28,547 nt of DNA from Stenotrophomonas maltophilia (lineage in GTDB: Bacteria > Pseudomonadota > Gammaproteobacteria > Xanthomonadales > Xanthomonadaceae): the NCBI GenBank assembly GCA_002386405.1, contig DGIP01000200.1, positions 372-28,918 on the forward strand. The letters are read 5' to 3'. Within the stretch, counting starts at the first letter, position 1. Each line of letters opens with the position of its first letter. Both the position numbers and the translations under genes were made by a program. Of this stretch, positions 26,264 to 28,547 are shown piece by piece. The notes under the pieces are model-generated. The model ran no database searches. It saw only the letters and a list, made by a program, of their open reading frames with translations, and was not told the DNA's origin.

Positions 26264-27994
26264 CTACGCGTCGGCGCAGTGCTCGATGATCAGCTGGATC
26301 GCACCACCGCCCCGGTAATCGTCACTGACCAGGCGATAGGCGATGTGCACGTTGTTGGCCGGCGCGTTGCCGCGCCAGCCACTGAAGTGGATGGCGTTGA
26401 TCGGTTCGGTGCGGCCGGGCACGCGCAGGCTGAGCTTGAGATGCTTTTCCTTCAGCACCTGCCAGCGCGCCACCTGGAAATGGCCATCGAACAGCGGCTC
26501 CGGGAAGCCCTGCCCCCAAGGCCCGGCCAGGCGCAGCGCTTCGGCGTGCTGGAAATCCAGCTCGACCGGGGCAAGTTCGCCATCGCTCAGCAGCAGCTGC
26601 TGCAACGCGGCCGGATCCATGCTGGCCTCGACCACGGCCACGAAGGCGCGCTGGAACTCCTGCAGCCGCGCGTGTGGCAGGCTCAGGCCGGCGGCCATCG
26701 CGTGGCCGCCGAACTTGTCGATCAGGCCCGGGTGGGCGGCGTTGACCAGCGCCAGCGCGTCACGGATGTGGAAGCCGGCAATCGAGCGCGCCGAACCCCG
26801 CAGCGAATCGCTGCCGGGTTCGGACGGCGCAAACGCAATCACCGGCCGGTGCAGGCGGTCCTTCATCTTCGATGCCACCAGGCCCACCACGCCAGGGTGC
26901 CACTCGGCATCGAACAGGCAGGCCGCAATCGGGCGCTCGCCTTCGGCGGTCAGCACCGCGCGGGAAACGGCAAGCTCTGCGTCATCGGTCATCAGCTGCT
27001 GCACGGCACGCCGCTCGGCGTTGATCTGCTCCAGCGTCTGCGCGATCTCGCGGGCCTGGCTGCGGTCTTCGGTGAGCAGCAGTTCGATGCCCAGTGCCAT
27101 GTCTTCCAGCCGGCCGGCCGCGTTCAGGCGTGGGCCAAGGGCGAAGCCGATATCGGTGGCACTCAGCCGCGCCGCATCGCGGCCACTGGCTTCAATCAGC
27201 GCCTGCAGGCCCACGCAGCCGTGGCCGGCACGCAGCCGGCGCAGGCCGGCCGACACCAGCGCCCGGTTGTTCGCATCCAGGGCGACCAGGTCGGCCACGG
27301 TGCCAACCGCGACCAGGTCCAGCAGGGTCAGCAGGTCGGGCTCTGCACCCGGGGCGAACGCGCCCTGCACGCGCAGGTGCCGGCGCAGGGCCATCAACAC
27401 ATAGAAGATCACGCCGACCCCGGCCAGCGCCTTGCTCGGGAACGCATCACCGTTGATGTTGGGATCCACGATGGCATCGGCCGGCGGAAGGTGTTCGCCC
27501 GGCAGGTGGTGGTCGGTGACCAGCACCTTCCAACCGAGCGCCTTGGCCGCGGTCACGCCGGCATGGCAGGCAATGCCGTGGTCTACGGTGACCAGCAGCC
27601 CGGGCTGCAGCGGCGCCAGCTCGGCCACCAGCGACGGCGACAGGCCGTAGCCGTGCAGCATGCGGTTGGGTACCGCATGCACGACGTCGCGCGCGCCGAG
27701 CATGCGCAGGCCGCGCACGCCGACCGCGCAGGCGGTGGCGCCATCACAATCGAAATCGCCTACGACCAGGATGCGCTCATCGGCCGCAATCGCCGCTGCC
27801 AGAAGGTCGACGGCGGCCTGCATGCTGCCCATCAACTCCGGCGGGTGCAGCTGGGCCAGCTTCGGCTGCGCCTGCGCCGCATCGGTAACCCCGCGCGCCG
27901 CGTACAGGCGCTGCAGCAGCGGCAGCATGTCGCCCGGCCACTCGCCGAGGGCGGCAACGGGACGGCGCTGGATCTGGAGCGAATCAGGAGAAGT
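26264..27994 (-). CDS. recJ: Single-stranded-DNA-specific exonuclease RecJ
   Basis: A 576-residue 5'-3' ssDNA exonuclease of the DHH family, acting in RecF-pathway recombination and mismatch repair (E. coli RecJ has 577). Metal-binding motifs: VGDFDCDGAT (Asp81, 83, 85), VTVDHGI (Asp139), VTDHHLPGEHLP (Asp162-His163-His164) and DPNINGDAFPSKALAGVGV. The DHHA1 and OB-like C-terminal parts follow (GGHAMAAGLSLPHARL; LRLAGPWGQGFPEPLF). The start is uncertain: the N-terminal IQRRPV matches E. coli IQLRRREV, so translation begins upstream of it. Only non-ATG codons are available, TTG at 27994 (used) or TTG at 28036 (590 residues). No good ribosome site precedes either. rpfE ends 12-54 bases upstream on the same strand. 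Confidence 0.95.
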   Translation of the reverse strand, partial: TSPDSLQIQRRPVAALGEWPGDMLPLLQRLYAARGVTDAAQAQPKLAQLHPPELMGSMQAAVDLLAAAIAADERILVVGDFDCDGATACAVGVRGLRMLGARDVVHAVPNRMLHGYGLSPSLVAELAPLQPGLLVTVDHGIACHAGVTAAKALGWKVLVTDHHLPGEHLPPADAIVDPNINGDAFPSKALAGVGVIFYVLMALRRHLRVQGAFAPGAEPDLLTLLDLVAVGTVADLVALDANNRALVSAGLRRLRAGHGCVGLQALIEASGRDAARLSATDIGFALGPRLNAAGRLEDMALGIELLLTEDRSQAREIAQTLEQINAERRAVQQLMTDDAELAVSRAVLTAEGERPIAACLFDAEWHPGVVGLVASKMKDRLHRPVIAFAPSEPGSDSLRGSARSIAGFHIRDALALVNAAHPGLIDKFGGHAMAAGLSLPHARLQEFQRAFVAVVEASMDPAALQQLLLSDGELAPVELDFQHAEALRLAGPWGQGFPEPLFDGHFQVARWQVLKEKHLKLSLRVPGRTEPINAIHFSGWRGNAPANNVHIAYRLVSDDYRGGGAIQLIIEHCADA

Positions 27995-28048
27995 CAAAGC
28001 GGGCTCGATAAACAGCGCGAACGCCGATGGCCACAATGATACGCGGCA

Positions 28049-28547
28049 TCAATCGTGCAGCTGTACCGGCTTCTTCCAGAACCGCCAGCGCTGGGCCTTG
28101 TCCAGCTCGAACCGGGCGCCGTCCTCGAAATCCAGCACCAGCCGGCGCAGTTCGCCGCGCTGCAACGCCGACAGCAAGGGCCGGATCGCGTCATTGCCCA
28201 GTTGTTCCAGCGAACGCAGCTGGCGCAGGTCCACCAGCGCGTCCACCTGCTGGTCACCATCGGCCTGCACGCCCGCCGCCTTGGCCAACGCCTGCAGCAG
28301 CGCATCGCGGCTGCGCACCTGTGCGTGCGCCGTTCGCACCGCTCCGGGCAGCTCACCGCCGCCCCAGAACCACAGCGAATTGACCGCCCGCTTGCCGGCT
28401 GCCAGGCGCTGCACGTTCCACGGGTGCTGATGCAGCACCACCTGGGCTTCGGTCAACAACGCCCGCCAGCGACGCCCGGCGTCGCCTTCGGGCAGGTGCG
28501 CGAACAGGTCATCGCCCAGCACGTCATCGGGCGCGGCGAACGCCGGC
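28049..28547 (-). CDS. rpfE: RpfE, phosphoglycerate-mutase-like regulatory protein, 5' end beyond window
   Basis: The C-terminal 166 residues of a protein whose frame is open to the right edge, so its start is not in view. The visible part begins near PAFAAPDDVLGDDLFAHLPE and includes LHQHPWNVQRLAAGK and the conserved NSLWFWGGGELP, then a variable helical part ending FWKKPVQLHD. These motifs match, from memory, the Xanthomonad RpfE and betaproteobacterial cofactor-independent phosphoglycerate-mutase-like proteins. The place beside recJ is where rpfE lies in the X. campestris rpf cluster, and there it influences extracellular enzyme and polysaccharide production. A catalytic activity has not been assigned. 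A GTG at 28520-28522 is internal, not a start. Confidence 0.82.
   Translation of the reverse strand, partial: PAFAAPDDVLGDDLFAHLPEGDAGRRWRALLTEAQVVLHQHPWNVQRLAAGKRAVNSLWFWGGGELPGAVRTAHAQVRSRDALLQALAKAAGVQADGDQQVDALVDLRQLRSLEQLGNDAIRPLLSALQRGELRRLVLDFEDGARFELDKAQRWRFWKKPVQLHD

Noticed and set aside
26252..28039. 595-codon plus-strand frame opposite recJ
   Set aside because: Mirror of the recJ frame, without domains; recJ DHH motifs are intact.

Overview
The window reads as a chromosomal segment of a high-GC gammaproteobacterium of the Xanthomonadaceae, most likely Stenotrophomonas or a close relative. The evidence is the complete DSF (diffusible signal factor) rpf locus, whose proteins align closely from memory with Xanthomonas campestris RpfB, RpfF, RpfC and RpfG; the Xanthomonad-style linkage acnB-acnA-rpfB-rpfF-rpfC-rpfG-lysS-prfB-rpfD-recJ-rpfE; and a GTAG-headed palindromic REP element of the type common in Stenotrophomonas. 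No rRNA, tRNA, insertion sequence, phage gene or CRISPR array was seen.

Left part (1-4082): a minus-strand operon galC-galD-dctA encodes the last steps of gallate/protocatechuate 4,5-cleavage chemistry plus a dicarboxylate carrier (cut by the window edge). A divergent LysR-type regulator with two DNA-binding domains in tandem is probably its controller. Middle-left (4108-10421): the two aconitases, acnB (minus) and acnA/rpfA (plus), flank a small AbrB/PIN-type toxin-antitoxin pair with a repeat-rich operator.

Centre (10538-17203): the DSF quorum-sensing module. RpfF makes the fatty-acid signal, RpfB is an acyl-CoA ligase linked to signal turnover, RpfC is the hybrid sensor kinase, and RpfG is the response regulator with an HD-GYP cyclic-di-GMP phosphodiesterase domain. 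rpfB and rpfF read rightward. A small secreted-protein gene on the opposite strand sits between them. rpfG and rpfC read leftward as a tight pair, without the rpfH found between them in X. campestris.

Right part (17405-28547), nearly all minus strand: lysS and prfB (the latter with the classic programmed +1 frameshift), the LytTR regulator rpfD, a 973-residue VIT/von Willebrand A surface or periplasmic protein, a divergent DUF1176 protein, a two-gene operon of unknown function next to a cluster of hairpin repeats, recJ, and the 3' part of rpfE at the edge. Most of the window is ordinary conserved chromosome. The less explained elements are the tandem-HTH regulator, the small gene inside the rpf locus, the hairpin at the rpfD start, the VIT/vWA protein with a TonB-box-like motif, and the unknown two-gene operon beside the REP cluster.
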